From an uncultured Clostridia bacterium (lineage in GTDB: Bacteria; Bacillota; Clostridia; Christensenellales; Aristaeellaceae), in the NCBI GenBank assembly GCA_904420265.1, contig CAJFUU010000093.1, positions 1-12,413 of the forward strand: a stretch of DNA of 12,413 bases. Reading direction: 5' to 3'. Shown here one piece after another: positions 1-7,199 of this stretch. Below the pieces are notes generated by a model. That model was given only the letters and a program-made list of their open reading frames with translations. It made no database searches and had not been told where the DNA came from. The translations under genes and the position numbers were made by a program. Each line of letters begins with the position of its first letter. Within the stretch, counting starts at the first letter, position 1.

Positions 1-607
1 CTGCAGGATTGCGTCCGACTGCATTTCCATCGGTCGATGCCGCGCAGCCGCGCTTCTCCATTCGCCCCCGGCCGCATAAATCCCCATGGACACGCTCCAA
101 AATGCGCAAACGGCGTTTCGCCGCGTCGCAGGGCTTCCTACGCGGTTGATTGCGGAGCGACTTGCTCAAAAAACGCTTACAGGCATCCCCGCCAGTATAG
201 GCGAAGGCAGCCTTATAGCCGTTATGCCGGATTCCCACGGCTTATAGAAAACCGGCAGCGCGGTGAACGGCGTCTGCGGCATGCCCCTTTCCAAATGACG
301 GTTCTTCCCTGCGGCGTCACGTTGCCTACGCCGCTTTCAATAGCAGCCCTCTGGTTCCATCACGGCTTCCCGCTGTCTGAAGGGAGCCCCTGCGTCTTCC
401 GTTTCAGGAACCTTCCAAAGCAGCGGCCGGGCCATCTCCGCACAAGTCCGATTTTTGGCGGTTCCATTTGGCGGCAAAGGCCGCCGGTGGCCGTGCGCTT
501 TTTCGCAAGCAAAAATTTTCCGTTTGCGCCGCGCCGGCATCGCTCTTTTGCGCATTCCCGGGGCAGAGACACCCCGTCCAGTGCGGCGCATCGGGCCGGT
601 TTATGCG
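1..607. other. Gene-free stretch downstream of the carboxypeptidase gene
   Basis: I see no supported gene here. Open frames exist on both strands but their translations are Arg/Pro/Ala-rich, lack a ribosome binding site and run into the antisense of the carboxypeptidase gene. Small inverted repeats are present, for example GGCGGC/GCCGCC around 469-484 and CGGGG/CCCCG at 559-576, but none is followed by a T-run in the minus direction, so no clear terminator for the gene ending at 608 can be named. The texture resembles the other intergenic stretches of this window. Confidence 0.6.
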
Positions 608-1831
608 TTACATCCCCCAGAATCGCCAAATTCGGTTCAGGGCGTTTTTGAGCCCCTTGGCGGTGACTTCTTCGGTGGTAACCACGGGAATGCGGGCGAC
701 GACGCGGCCTTCGACGATCACTTCCACGCCGCCGACTTCCTGGCCGGCGCGCACCGGCGCTTCGATGGAAGAGGGCAAATCGGGCACAAGTTGTATGTTC
801 TGTTCATCCCCTTTTTGCACGAGCAACGTCAAATCGCCATCCAGCGCCAGCGCCACGCCCGCGGCGTCGCCGCCGGTGACGGGCAGTTCGCCGCGCACCT
901 TCGTGCCCTTTTCCGCTACGGGATAAAGCCGGTAGTGGGCAAAGCCATAATCGAACATCTCCGCGGCGATGTCAAAGCGCTCGCTGCCCGTATCCGCGCC
1001 CAGCACCACGGCGATCAGGCGCATATCCCCTCTTTGCGCCGTGGCCGAAACGCAGTAGCCGGCCTCGCTGGTGGAGCCGGTCTTGCCGCCGTCGCAGCCC
1101 TCATAGAGGCGAATGAGTTTATTGGTGTTTGTCAGTTGGGTGATACGGCCGTCGCCATGGTCTACCTCGTCCATCCAGATGCCGGAATATTCAAAATATG
1201 CCGGGTGGGAGAGCATTGCGATGGTCATTACGGCCACGTCGCGGGCAGTGGTCGCCTGGCCCTCGGCGGGCAGGCCCGTGCAGTTGACAAAGCTGGTATT
1301 GTTCATGCCCAGTTCCTGCGCGCGTTCGTTCATGCGCTCGACAAACATGGCCTCCGAGCCATAGAGCGCCTCCGCGATGGCCACGGAAGCGTCGTTGGCG
1401 CTGCCGACAATTACGCTTTTGAGCAACACGGAAAACGGCTGCGTTTCCCCCACGTCCAGAAGCACCTGCGAACCGCCCATGCCCGCCGCGTCGGCAGAGA
1501 CGACAACCTCGCTGTCCGCATGCACGCGGCCCTGTTCCAGCGCTTCCAGCGCCAACAGGATGGTCATAACCTTCGTCACCGAGGCCACGGCGCGAGGCGT
1601 GTCGGCATTTTGCTCGAAGAGCACCTGGCCGCTCTCTGGCTCGACCAGCAGGGCCGACGCGCAGGAAAGCGCGATGGGAGGAGCCTCCATAAGCGGCGCG
1701 GCGCTCAGTTCAGGCGCGGCCGCCGGCTCCTGCGTGGGCTCGGGCGTGGCTAGATCGACTTCGGCCAATGCCACAGCTGGCAAAAGCAGGGCAAGCGCGA
1801 GCAGCAGACACAGTGTTTTGCGTATCTTCAT
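608..1831 (-). CDS. D-alanyl-D-alanine carboxypeptidase (PBP5/DacF-like, peptidase S11)
   Basis: A 407-residue low-molecular-weight penicillin-binding protein that trims the terminal D-alanine from peptidoglycan pentapeptides outside the membrane. Residues 1-23 form a signal peptide (basic MKIRK start, Leu/Ala core, ALA cleavage-like end), followed by a Pro/Glu/Ala-rich linker to about residue 50. All three active-site motifs are visible: SVTK (Ser84, Lys87), SAN (144-146) and KTG (250-252). The C-terminal part (about 310-390) fits the beta-rich PBP5 C-terminal domain, and the last 16 residues (KGLKNALNRIWRFWGM) look like the amphipathic helix that holds such enzymes on the membrane. The start at 1831 is chosen because GGAGGGG lies five bases upstream and the signal peptide begins there; an upstream ATG at 1921 would add 30 non-signal residues. 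Transcribed divergently from feoAB, alone. Whether it is the sporulation-type DacF or a vegetative paralogue cannot be told. Confidence 0.95.
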   Translation of the reverse strand: MKIRKTLCLLLALALLLPAVALAEVDLATPEPTQEPAAAPELSAAPLMEAPPIALSCASALLVEPESGQVLFEQNADTPRAVASVTKVMTILLALEALEQGRVHADSEVVVSADAAGMGGSQVLLDVGETQPFSVLLKSVIVGSANDASVAIAEALYGSEAMFVERMNERAQELGMNNTSFVNCTGLPAEGQATTARDVAVMTIAMLSHPAYFEYSGIWMDEVDHGDGRITQLTNTNKLIRLYEGCDGGKTGSTSEAGYCVSATAQRGDMRLIAVVLGADTGSERFDIAAEMFDYGFAHYRLYPVAEKGTKVRGELPVTGGDAAGVALALDGDLTLLVQKGDEQNIQLVPDLPSSIEAPVRAGQEVGGVEVIVEGRVVARIPVVTTEEVTAKGLKNALNRIWRFWGM

Positions 1832-1947
1832 GAGCACCCCTCCATAGAACATGCTGCCTAATTGTGTGCCGGCGCCGGCCAAAACATGCCAGGCCCGCGC
1901 CGGGGGAAGCGGGCATACCATGCAACAGCGACGAAACGGAGGAATTT
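1832..1947. other. Divergent intergenic region between carboxypeptidase gene and feoA
   Basis: These 116 bases must hold the promoters of both the carboxypeptidase gene (minus) and feoAB (plus). A perfect 12-bp palindrome GCCGGCGCCGGC lies at 1868-1879. I could not find convincing -35/-10 pairs or a Fur-type box (AT-rich 19-bp palindrome) by eye, so iron control of feoAB from here is not shown. The ribosome binding sites are clear: GGAGGGG on the minus strand at 1837-1843 and GGAGG on the plus strand at 1938-1942. Confidence 0.5.
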
Positions 1948-2199
1948 ATGATGCAACGCACGCTTAACGAGCTGCGTCCGGGCGAAAGCGCCACGGTACG
2001 CGGCCTTTTGCCAGATAACGGCAGGAAAATCATCCGGCGGCTGATGGACCTTGGCCTCACGCGCGGGGCGCGGGTACGCTGCCTGTTCGCCGCCCCCTCG
2101 GGCGAACCGCGCGCCTACCTGATTCGCGGCGCGGTAATCGCTCTGCGGCGCGAGGACGCGGCCCTGGTGCGCGCCGAAGGAGAGGAGGCGTCCGCATGA
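1948..2199 (+). CDS. feoA: FeoA, ferrous iron transport accessory protein
   Basis: A cytoplasmic 83-residue SH3-like protein that works with the FeoB membrane protein in Fe(II) uptake. The sequence has the family pattern: an N-terminal L-x-x-L-x-P-G-E strand, the helix with MDLGLTRGARV, and the closing segment YLIRGAVIALRREDA, which is typical of FeoA (usual length about 75-85). GGAGG at 1938-1942 is correctly spaced for either ATG 1948 or ATG 1951, so one residue is uncertain. An upstream in-frame ATG at 1864 would add 28 residues without FeoA similarity. The stop overlaps the feoB start as ATGA, which indicates translational coupling. Confidence 0.93.
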   Translation: MMQRTLNELRPGESATVRGLLPDNGRKIIRRLMDLGLTRGARVRCLFAAPSGEPRAYLIRGAVIALRREDAALVRAEGEEASA

Positions 2200-5100
2200 A
2201 CCGTACGCGCTTTTCCCCGCCGGAAAATACGGCCATCTCCAATCAAAAAGCGGCGAGCGGTTCCGTGCGGCAAAGCCGGGCGTCCGCGCCGGAAGCGTCC
2301 GCGGCAAGGCGCGGCGCCATAGGACGGCACCATGCACAAGCGTCCCCGCACAAAGCGCGAAATGCAAAGATGCTCTGGGCGCTTTGCCTTTTCCGGCGGC
2401 CGTCCACAGAGGCGGAACGCCATCCCCCGCGCAAAAAACGCGCCGCCAAAATTGCGTTTTTGCGGCGGCTCTTCAAAAAACGGTTGCCCAACGGCAACGA
2501 AAAAACCTCGCGCGAGTCTTTCGCCGCGCAACCCTGCAAGCGCTGTCCGTCCGCGGGCGGGCAGCGCCAATGCGCCCCTTGCCGGCAGCCGTTTCGCATG
2601 CGGCGAAAACGCGCGTTAAGGGAACAGACCGCGGCGTGCGAAAACGCCGGGCGCAGCCCTTTGGAGCAGGGGGACGCGCGCGAGGAAACGGCGGAAATTG
2701 TCGTAGCGCTGGCGGGCAACCCCAACGTCGGCAAAAGCACGCTGTTTAACCTGCTCACGGGGCTGAAGCAGCACACCGGCAACTGGCCCGGAAAAACGGT
2801 GGGCAGCGCTTGGGGCCGCTGTGTTTCGGATGGGCAACGCTTTTTGCTGGCCGACACGCCGGGGGCCTATTCGCTGATCACCCATTCCGCCGAGGAGGCG
2901 GCCGCGCGCGACGCCATCTGCTTCGGCGGCGCGGACGTGGTGGCCGTCGTGTGCGACGCCACATGCCTGGAACGCGGCCTGAATCTCGCCCTGCAGGTCA
3001 TTGAGGCCGCGCCTCGCGCCGTGCTGTGCCTCAATCTCATGGATGAGGCGCGCAAGCAGGGCGTAAAGATCGACCTAAGCGCCCTCTCCCGGCTGCTGGG
3101 CGTGCGTGTTGTGGCCTGCACGGCGCGCAGCGGCGAGGGCGCGCGCGAATTGCTGGCCGCGGCAAAGGCGGCGGCGCGCGAACCGGCAACGGCGCGGCCT
3201 ACGCGTTACGCGCCGGATTTGGAAGACGCCTGCGGCGAAGTTGCCGCCGCGTTGGGGGAAATTCGCGGCCCCAGCCCACGCTTCGTGGCTCTGCGCCTGC
3301 TTGAAGCGGATGCGGACATGACCGCGCGCCTTGAAGCCGAACTGGGCTTGCGCGTTGCGTCGCTGCCGCTGCCCGATGCGTTGCGCGAGCGCCTTGCCCC
3401 CGTTTGCGAAGCCAACGCCCATTCCGCCAGAAGCGACGCAAACCGCGTGTCGCAGGAAGACGACTCCGACATGCGAAACACCTGCCCGTCCGCAGGCGCG
3501 CAGGAAAGCCTTCCCAGTACCGCCGGCCGGCTCGATATGCGGGACAGCGACGCCTGTGTCCCCCTTCCCGACGACCGCTCCGCCCCGCAGGACGTTCCCG
3601 CCATGGATGGCCCGGGCCGCGTATCGCAGGAAGACGACTATGACATGCGAAACACCTGCCCGTCCGCAGGCGTGCAGGAAAGCCTTTCCAGCGCCATCAA
3701 GCAGCCCAATATGCGGGATGCCACTCCCCGTGTCCCCCTTCCCGACGACCCCTCCGCCGCGCAAGAAGTTCCCGCCATGGATGGCCCGGGCCGCGTATCG
3801 CAGGAAGACACCTTCGACATGCGAAACACCTGCCCGTCCGCAAGCGCGCGAAAATGCGCCGCCGATATGCCTGCATGCGGGCGCGACGCCTCCACAGCGA
3901 GCGCCAGCTCCTCCCTTCCTTCCCCTGCGCGCGTGCGTGAGGAAACCGTCGCGGCCATATACCGGCGCGCGGAGGAAATCGTCGCGGCCTGTGTGCGCCG
4001 CAAGGAAGATGCGCGCATTCGCCAGGCGCGCCTTGACCGCCTGCTCACCAGCCGCCTGACTGGCCTGCCGGTGATGCTTTTGCTGCTCGCCCTTGTGCTT
4101 TACATCACCATCGCAGGCGCGAACGCCCCTTCGGCGCTCCTTTCCTCGCTCTTTGTACGGCTGGAGACCGCTCTGGCGAACGCCCTGCGCGCCATGGGCG
4201 TGACGCCATGGCTGATAAGCGCGCTGTGCGAGGGCATGCTGCGCGTGCTGGGCTGGGTGATTGCGGTGATGCTGCCGCCAATGGCGATTTTCTTCCCCCT
4301 GTTTACGCTTTTGGAGGACCTGGGTTATCTGCCCCGCGTGGCCTTTAACCTGGACCGCCAGTTCAAGCGCTGCCATGCCTGTGGAAAGCAGGCCCTGACG
4401 ATGTGCATGGGCCTGGGCTGCAACGCCGCCGGCGTCGTGGGCTGCCGCATCATCGACAGTCCGCGCGAGCGCATGATCGCCATTCTCACCAACGCCTTTA
4501 TGCCCTGCAACGGCCGTTTTCCGATGATGATTGCGCTCATTGGCCTGTTTCTGGCTCCCTCCGGGCCGCTGGCGGCGCTGTTGCTGACGGGGGTAATCGT
4601 CCTGGGCGTATTGGTCACGTTTGCCGTTTCGCGTCTTCTGTCGGGAACGCTGCTCAAGGGAATGCCCTCGGCGTTTACGCTGGAATTGCCGCCGTTTCGC
4701 CGTCCGCAAATCGGGCGGGTAATTGTGCGCTCCGTGCTCGACCGCACGTTGTGCGTGCTGGGTCGCGCCGCCGTCATCGCCGCGCCCGCGGGGCTTTTCA
4801 TCTGGGTGCTTGCGAACGCACAGGTGCACGGAGAGGCGCTGCTGGCCCACTGCGTGCGTTTCCTCGACCCCTTTGCCGGCATTCTGGGCCTGGACGGCGC
4901 CATTCTCATGGCCTTTGTGCTCGCTTTTCCCGCCAACGAAATTGTGCTGCCGCTGGCGATGATGGCTTATCTGTGCGGCGGGGCGCTGGCGCAGCCCGAA
5001 AACACGCAGGCGCTGGGCGCGCTTTTGCGCCTGAACGGCTGGACGTGGCTGACGGCGCTGAACACCATCCTCTTTTCCCTGGTGCATTGGCCCTGCTCGA

Positions 5101-5234
5101 CCACAGTGCTGACCATTGCCCGCGAAACGCGCAGCGCAAAATGGACGTTGACCGCGGTGCTGCTGCCCACGGCGTGCGGCATGGCCACATGCGCGCTCAC
5201 GACGTTCCTTGCCCGCACGCTGGGCCTGGTGTGA
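2196..5234 (+). CDS. feoB: FeoB, ferrous iron transporter, with two large in-frame inserts
   Basis: GTPase-linked inner-membrane Fe(II) permease. G-protein motifs: G1 GNPNVGKS 174-181, switch region HTGNWPGKT 193-201, G3 DTPG 220-223, G4 NLMD 280-283, G5 around 308-314; the helical linker domain follows to about 404. The membrane part runs from about 618 with the expected signatures: LEDLGYLPR 706-714, GLGCNAAGVVGCRIIDSPRE 739-758, PCNGRFP 770-776, FPANEIVLP 911-919, HWPCSTTVLTIARET 964-978. FeoB proteins usually have about 600-770 residues; this has 1012. Residues 1 to about 165 are an Arg/Ala/Cys-rich extension before the G domain, and about 405-576 is a Ser/Asp/Pro-rich insert with 58-residue repeats. 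Core motifs are intact, so the protein may work. The start at 2196 is supported by GAGGAGG at 2182-2188 and the ATGA overlap with feoA; internal ATGs at codons 59 and 135 lack good ribosome binding sites. Confidence 0.93.
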   Translation: MNRTRFSPPENTAISNQKAASGSVRQSRASAPEASAARRGAIGRHHAQASPHKARNAKMLWALCLFRRPSTEAERHPPRKKRAAKIAFLRRLFKKRLPNGNEKTSRESFAAQPCKRCPSAGGQRQCAPCRQPFRMRRKRALREQTAACENAGRSPLEQGDAREETAEIVVALAGNPNVGKSTLFNLLTGLKQHTGNWPGKTVGSAWGRCVSDGQRFLLADTPGAYSLITHSAEEAAARDAICFGGADVVAVVCDATCLERGLNLALQVIEAAPRAVLCLNLMDEARKQGVKIDLSALSRLLGVRVVACTARSGEGARELLAAAKAAAREPATARPTRYAPDLEDACGEVAAALGEIRGPSPRFVALRLLEADADMTARLEAELGLRVASLPLPDALRERLAPVCEANAHSARSDANRVSQEDDSDMRNTCPSAGAQESLPSTAGRLDMRDSDACVPLPDDRSAPQDVPAMDGPGRVSQEDDYDMRNTCPSAGVQESLSSAIKQPNMRDATPRVPLPDDPSAAQEVPAMDGPGRVSQEDTFDMRNTCPSASARKCAADMPACGRDASTASASSSLPSPARVREETVAAIYRRAEEIVAACVRRKEDARIRQARLDRLLTSRLTGLPVMLLLLALVLYITIAGANAPSALLSSLFVRLETALANALRAMGVTPWLISALCEGMLRVLGWVIAVMLPPMAIFFPLFTLLEDLGYLPRVAFNLDRQFKRCHACGKQALTMCMGLGCNAAGVVGCRIIDSPRERMIAILTNAFMPCNGRFPMMIALIGLFLAPSGPLAALLLTGVIVLGVLVTFAVSRLLSGTLLKGMPSAFTLELPPFRRPQIGRVIVRSVLDRTLCVLGRAAVIAAPAGLFIWVLANAQVHGEALLAHCVRFLDPFAGILGLDGAILMAFVLAFPANEIVLPLAMMAYLCGGALAQPENTQALGALLRLNGWTWLTALNTILFSLVHWPCSTTVLTIARETRSAKWTLTAVLLPTACGMATCALTTFLARTLGLV
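2200..2690 (+). other. Unusual segment encoding the FeoB N-terminal extension
   Basis: In the feoB frame this encodes about 165 residues rich in Arg, Ala, Lys and Cys with no recognisable domain, for instance CKRCPSAGGQRQCAPC near residues 114-129. Typical FeoB of this subtype begins its G domain within about 40 residues. The DNA resembles the intergenic DNA of the window: it contains an imperfect inverted repeat CGCCGCCAAAA/TTTTTGCGGCG at 2441-2467, and the CTCTTCAAAAAACGGTT motif near 2470 resembles CTTCTCAAAAAGCGGTT near 12079. It may be intergenic-type repeat DNA captured in frame just after the feoB start, but that is inference. Confidence 0.5.
3444..3850 (+). repeat. 174-bp tandem repeat inside feoB (two full copies and a partial third)
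   Basis: Copies start at 3444, 3618 and 3792, exactly 174 bp (58 codons) apart, so the frame is kept; the third stops matching near 3850. Each starts with the protein text RVSQED followed by DMRNTCPSA, and the two full copies also share VPLPDD and VPAMDGPG. The first 70 bases of copies 1 and 2 differ at only about four positions, while a middle stretch of about 20 bases (3513-3533 against 3687-3707) differs strongly. Each unit start has inverted arms (GTGTCGCA ... TGCGAAACAC in copy 1). It lies between the helical linker of the G domain and the first membrane segment of FeoB. Confidence 0.93.
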
Positions 5235-5249
5235 ACGGGTTTCCCAGGA

Positions 5250-5327
5250 GCGCATACCTCTTGCGCGGCCGTTTGGCCGGTATGCGCGCCGCAGGAAAGG
5301 CTTGCAAAACGCTTCCCTGCGGCGCGC
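5250..5327. other. Two adjoining strong hairpins just after feoB
   Basis: Sixteen bases after the feoB stop lies GCGCATACC (5250-5258) paired with GGTATGCGC (5279-5287), with an inner GGCC/GGCC stem. It abuts a second inverted repeat with perfect 12-bp arms, GCGCGCCGCAGG (5284-5295) and CCTGCGGCGCGC (5316-5327). The two stems share a few bases and so compete. Neither is followed by a T-run, so this is not a standard intrinsic terminator; it may protect the feoAB transcript end or be part of a repeat element. Confidence 0.7.
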
Positions 5328-5421
5328 GTTCCGGCGGTTTTGGAGCGCGACTTCGTCCCGGCGCAAACGCCATGCCTGAATGCTGCGGACGCGCTTTTCG
5401 CAAACCGTTTCATTGGGCAAA

Positions 5422-5451
5422 AACCGCCCCCACAAGTACGTGGAGGCGGTT
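5422..5451 (-). terminator. Minus-strand terminator-like hairpin
   Basis: On the minus strand the stem AACCGCCTCCAC / GTGGGGGCGGTT (one mismatch) is followed by TTTTTGCCC, the form of an intrinsic terminator. On the plus strand no T-run follows. No minus-strand gene ends close by; the nearest ends at 6176 and has its own terminator. The hairpin therefore seems to belong to the repeat element that starts next to it. A near-identical stem lies at 6031-6062. Confidence 0.6.
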
Positions 5452-5740
5452 CAGCCTGTCAAAAAGCCTCAGGAGCGTGCGAGAGGATGAAAGCCATTTC
5501 GCGTTTTCATCGTCTCCGACGGCAGGCTGAAAACCCTTCAGGGTTTCAAGCCGGCGAAACCGCCTCGTGTACGGCGGGGACGGGGCGATTTTTGCGTCGG
5601 GAATTCTCCTTTCCCAGCGCAAAATTTATTTTCTTGCAGTTTCCGCGCCCGGAAATCCGCAGGATTTCAGCGGAAACTGGTGAGGCAGGAGGCGCAGAAT
5701 CCCGCGGATTCTGCGGCTTCGCCAAAGGCGAAACGCAGGA
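5452..5740. repeat. Dispersed structured repeat, copy A
   Basis: Aligns with copy B at 12137-12413. The first 78 bases (5452-5529; 77 in B) match at roughly three quarters of positions, followed by a shared hairpin around ACCCTTCAGGGT (5530-5550), the shared GTGTACGGCGGGGA core (5567-5580), and the shared palindromic stretch around GGATTCTGC plus CAAAGG (5690-5732). Copy A has outer arms CAGCCTG/CAGGCTG (5452-5458, 5523-5529) and an inner GATGAAA/TTTCATC hairpin. It also has a nested structure with arms CAGTTTCCGC/GCGGAAACTG (5637-5646, 5670-5679) around AAATCC/GGATTT, a perfect GCAGAATCC/GGATTCTGC stem (5694-5714) and TTCGCC/GGCGAA (5718-5732). B lacks some of these and has about 35 extra bases. 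No protein is supported. Confidence 0.8.
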
Positions 5741-6030
5741 GACTGTCGGAGTGATGAGAAAGCCTGCAAGCCAAGGAAACAAACTTGCAGGCAAGGAAAC
5801 TTACGCAGCGCAAGCGACCGCAGACTGCATGTGCAGCTGACGCAGGAAGCAAAAACTGCCCCCGGTTTTCCTTCTTTTCCGGGCAATTTTTGCGTTTGCA
5901 GGCTTTTCAGCGCTCGGGGTTTCGCCAAAGGCAAAACTGCCGCGTCTCAAATTGAAAATTTGGGTCGCGGTGCCCGGCGGGGGGATACTCCTCGTTCGCC
6001 AGCTTGCCAAAAATGCTTTTTTGACAGGCA
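5741..6030. other. Further hairpin-rich non-coding DNA
   Basis: Continues the hairpin array without a supported gene. Visible structures: GCCTGCAAG/CTTGCAGGC with perfect 9-bp arms (5762-5770, 5784-5792); a direct repeat AAGGAAAC within it; CTGCA/TGCAG (5825-5836); a stem with arms GCAAAAA (5849-5855) and TTTTTGC (5887-5893) enclosing GCCC/GGGC; and a nested stem CCGCG/CGCGG (5940-5944, 5966-5970) around CAAATT/AATTTG. The phrase TTTCGCCAAAGGCAAAAC near 5920 echoes the hairpin at 5718-5732. Short open frames here have no ribosome binding site. Confidence 0.7.
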
Positions 6031-6062
6031 AAAACCGCCCCTGGTATGGTGGAGGCGGTTTT
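6031..6062 (-). terminator. Intrinsic terminator after the small minus-strand gene (possibly bidirectional)
   Basis: Inverted repeat AAAACCGCC/GGCGGTTTT. On the minus strand the stem is followed by TTTTTGCC, about 115 bases beyond the stop of the small gene at 6176; on the plus strand only four Ts follow. The stem is nearly the same as that at 5422-5451 and shares CCGCCTCC with the one at 11833-11868. Confidence 0.75.
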
Positions 6063-6175
6063 GAAGCATGTCCCATTGCGCATTGAAACCGGCGCCCGCG
6101 CGCGAAAGGCGTCTGTTTTCGAAAGAGAAGACGAAGGCCCCCTTTTCGGACAAACGCGCGCGGGGCTTTGCCGTT

Positions 6176-6403
6176 TTACAGCACTACCGAGGAAGTGTAT
6201 TCAATTTTAATGCCGTTGTTTTTGGTGCGCTGCAGCTTAGCTTTGTTGCCCAGGCCGTCCTCGAGGGTCAGCTTTTCCAGGCTGTGTTTGTCAAAAAAGG
6301 TCACGACTTCGTCTTCTACAAAGCCCGCCCAGTTTTTGCGCTTGGCCTTTTCCGGCTCCGTGGTTTCTTCCCAGGTTTTGCCGTGCATATTCTGTTCGCT
6401 CAT
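6176..6403 (-). CDS. Small conserved-looking protein of unknown function (75 aa)
   Basis: Begins MSEQNMHGKTWEE and ends EYTSSVVL. The N-terminal 25 residues are polar and charged; the rest, DEVVTFFDKHSLEKLTLEDG and then GNKAKLQRTKNNGIKIE, reads like a compact alpha/beta fold with normal residue composition, unlike the shadow frames nearby. No signal peptide, membrane segment or Cys/His metal site, so it is probably cytoplasmic. Start chosen at 6403 because AGGA and GGGAG lie just upstream on the minus strand; the frame stays open to 6745 but the added sequence is Arg/Pro-rich and looks untranslated. It stands alone with a terminator at 6031-6062. I do not recognise the family well enough to give a function. 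Confidence 0.75.
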   Translation of the reverse strand: MSEQNMHGKTWEETTEPEKAKRKNWAGFVEDEVVTFFDKHSLEKLTLEDGLGNKAKLQRTKNNGIKIEYTSSVVL

Positions 6404-7199
6404 GTTCTCCCATCCTTTCTGTTTGCGTGACGGGAACCATCGTAACCCAAAACCGGCGCTGGCGCAAGGAAGATTTTGTAAAGGGAAAGCGACAAACCTG
6501 CGGCGGCGAACGGCCCTGCCGCCGTGACGGACGAGGCGCAAACGGCGTGTTCCATCCGGCGGCGCTGCGGCCATGCCTGCCGCCTGCGGGAAGCGTTTTA
6601 TCAGATCGCTTTCCCAAACAGACGCGCGTTCCATATTGCCTGAGTCCTTCCAAAAACGCATTGTCCGGCAAGCGCGCCCGCACATACGCGCAGGCCGGCC
6701 CTTGATAAAGGCAGAGAAAGGTTCTTTCAAAAAGCGCCGGCGCATGCGGATGAATTTGCCAAACGCGGACCGGACGCCTTTGCGCGGCGGCCTCAGACCG
6801 CGAACGCCCGACGCGCGTCCGGCCTGAAGTGGCGCGCAAACTGCCTTTGTGAAGGCTTCCCGCGCGGCAGGCCGGGCCGTACAACATGCAGGCCATAAAA
6901 TTTGCGATGATCCGGCGGCTTGCGCAGCCTCGGAAATCCGGCGTTGAGCGCCGCCCCGCTTTGTGTGCGAACAGAACCGAATACAACTGCTTCTATTCCT
7001 GGTGTTACCCGTAAAGGCGATAAAATTTAATCATTGCAATACCGTTGAAAATGGTTGGTTTGAAATCGACTGTATGAACGCCGTCGCCTATATCAGCAAT
7101 AAATATTCCGAGATTGGAGCCAGTTGACCGCCATGATTTCAGCCGTTTTTGGCATTCGCAAGATGAACAAAACCCTGAAAATACTGCATTTTCGGGATG
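6404..7199. other. Gene-free region upstream of the histidine kinase
   Basis: About 800 bases without a supported gene. 6404-6985 is GC-rich with overlapping Arg-rich frames on both strands and no ribosome binding sites. Near 6985 the composition changes to clearly AT-rich. The position, just upstream of a BceS-like kinase, is where a response regulator gene would be expected, but no receiver-domain signature is visible in any frame. In the AT-rich part the minus frame 7005-7220 gives a moderately protein-like text ending FNGIAMIKFYRLYG, with no ribosome binding site. Confidence 0.55.

Noticed and set aside
37..651. A 204-codon plus-strand frame near the left end
   Set aside because: Arg/Pro-rich text without domain or ribosome binding site, overlapping the 3' end of the carboxypeptidase gene.
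455..1753. A 432-codon plus-strand frame opposite the carboxypeptidase gene
   Set aside because: Composition is His/Arg/Gly-rich, no ribosome binding site, and the opposite strand has all three active-site motifs of the carboxypeptidase.
1832..1947. Fur box before feoA
   Set aside because: No AT-rich palindrome of the Fur type could be seen; the only strong palindrome is GC-only (1868-1879).
3444..3850. Possible CRISPR array
   Set aside because: The period is 174 bp, the copies are adjacent without unique spacers, and the unit is in frame inside feoB.
3075..5435. A 786-codon open frame on the minus strand opposite feoB
   Set aside because: Its translation is Arg/Gly/His/Gln-rich with no motifs, and it mirrors the tandem repeat and GC bias of feoB. 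The plus strand has clear FeoB motifs throughout.
5340..5840. A 166-codon plus-strand frame through the hairpin array
   Set aside because: It passes through several perfect palindromes and has no ribosome binding site; the copy at 12137-12413 does not keep the frame because of about 35 extra bases.
6404..6985. Missing response regulator as a pseudogene
   Set aside because: No receiver-domain Asp motif, Lys motif or winged-helix text is visible in any plus frame, so nothing supports a decayed regulator here.
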